The position numbers and the translations under genes were made by a program. A DNA stretch of 64,000 nt from Litomosoides sigmodontis (Eukaryota; Nematoda; Chromadorea; Rhabditida; Onchocercidae), in NCBI GenBank assembly GCA_963070105.1, contig OY718803.1, positions 9,591,823 through 9,655,822 of the forward strand. The letters are read 5' to 3'. The notes under the pieces were generated by a model. The model searched no databases. It saw only the letters and a program-made list of their open reading frames with translations, and had not been told where the DNA came from. Every line of letters begins with the position of its first letter. Positions within the stretch are counted from its first letter, which is position 1. This document shows positions 63,900 through 64,000 of this stretch, in pieces.

Positions 63900-64000
63900 C
63901 GTCAAGATGATATGCCAACGTGGGACACTAAATAGTGATTACAAAATGGCGGTATTACAAAGGAAAAGGGCGGTAGTACAAAAGGAATGTTATCTAGCCA
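63900..64000 (+). repeat. 5S cassette, 5' flank only (cut by window edge)
   Basis: The first 101 bp of a 5S cassette, beginning CGTCAAGATGAT and including the ATTACAAA repeats. By comparison with the other 30 cassettes, the 5S gene should begin about 16 bases past the window end. Confidence 0.9.

Larger units (their letters stand above)
1..64000 (+). repeat. Tandem array of SL1 RNA and 5S rRNA genes
   Basis: The window is a head-to-tail array of 181 complete SL1 RNA genes and 30 complete 5S rRNA genes, all on the + strand. Units are 245, 277, 304, 336 or 497 bp long and differ only by swapping whole modules: one or two 59-bp subrepeats, and a 52-bp, 20-bp or 272-bp (5S) spacer. Substitutions between units are few and mostly shared among many copies, as expected under unequal exchange and gene conversion. 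Linkage of SL1 to 5S is known in nematodes. The order, same-strand orientation and SL1 excess are read directly here. Neither edge of the array is in the window. Confidence 0.97.
53468..64000 (+). repeat. Large segmental duplication, right copy (at least 10.5 kb)
   Basis: Matches about 24,250-34,782 at -29,218 bp, with every SL1 and 5S gene in register. Differences seen by eye are two bases at 54,573 and 54,575, and C instead of A at 60,795. The duplication may continue past the window. Confidence 0.85.

Noticed and set aside
1..64000. CRISPR array
   Set aside because: The repeated parts are long (245-497 bp) and the 'spacers' are not unique. They are three fixed modules.
1..64000. Satellite DNA or a transposon array
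   Set aside because: The repeated unit contains two recognisable functional RNA genes with intact structures. No terminal inverted repeats or transposase are seen.
1..64000. Array as a pure assembly artefact
   Set aside because: Linked rare variants, regional clustering and five consistent unit lengths suggest real structure. Exact copy number and the long duplications still depend on read support that cannot be examined here.

Overview
The whole window is one head-to-tail tandem array of nematode small RNA genes. It has no supportable protein-coding gene. Two genes recur, both on the + strand: the 104-nt spliced-leader SL1 RNA (181 complete copies plus a 24-nt tail at the left edge) and the 119-nt 5S rRNA (30 complete copies). 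The organism is a nematode: the 22-nt leader exon matches the phylum-wide SL1 exon as I know it, the SL RNA has the expected three stem-loops and an Sm site, and the 5S is nematode-like. I cannot name the species. In C. elegans, 5S and SL1 share a roughly 1-kb repeat with one gene of each on opposite strands. Here they are on the same strand and SL1 outnumbers 5S about six to one.

Layout. Every repeat unit follows one grammar: SL1 RNA and first flank bases (107 bp), then one or two copies of a 59-bp subrepeat, then one of three interchangeable spacers (52 bp, a 20-bp version lacking 32 bp, or a 272-bp cassette carrying 5S), then a constant 59-bp SL1 upstream region. This gives exactly five unit lengths: 245 (3 units), 277 (8), 304 (34), 336 (106) and 497 bp (30, the 5S units). 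Their sum, 63,813 bp, equals the measured distance from the first to the last SL1 tail, so no other net length change is present. Runs of 2 to 13 SL1 genes separate consecutive 5S genes. The window ends inside another 5S cassette, whose gene should start about 16 bases beyond the edge.

Higher order. Runs of units are themselves duplicated. A block of at least 10.5 kb (about 24.25-34.78 kb) recurs at +29,218 bp with very few differences. About 6 kb of it appears a third time at +11,094 bp. Shorter duplications occur at +17,442, +8,820, +2,177, +1,957 and +1,879 bp.

Function. 5S is made by RNA polymerase III from its internal promoter and ends at a T6 tract. SL1 RNA is expected to be made by RNA polymerase II from a snRNA-type proximal element upstream, and it donates its 22-nt exon to mRNAs by trans-splicing. 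A few copies carry substitutions in functional positions: the last exon base (5 copies), the capped first base (1), stem II (6) and the base before the Sm site (1).

Notation for SL1 copies. 'Unit' is the distance from the previous SL1 gene. 'Haplotype' gives the bases at -25/-23/-12 from the SL1 start. 'Stem base' is the base at RNA position 101, A or G, which pairs with T84 in the 3' hairpin.
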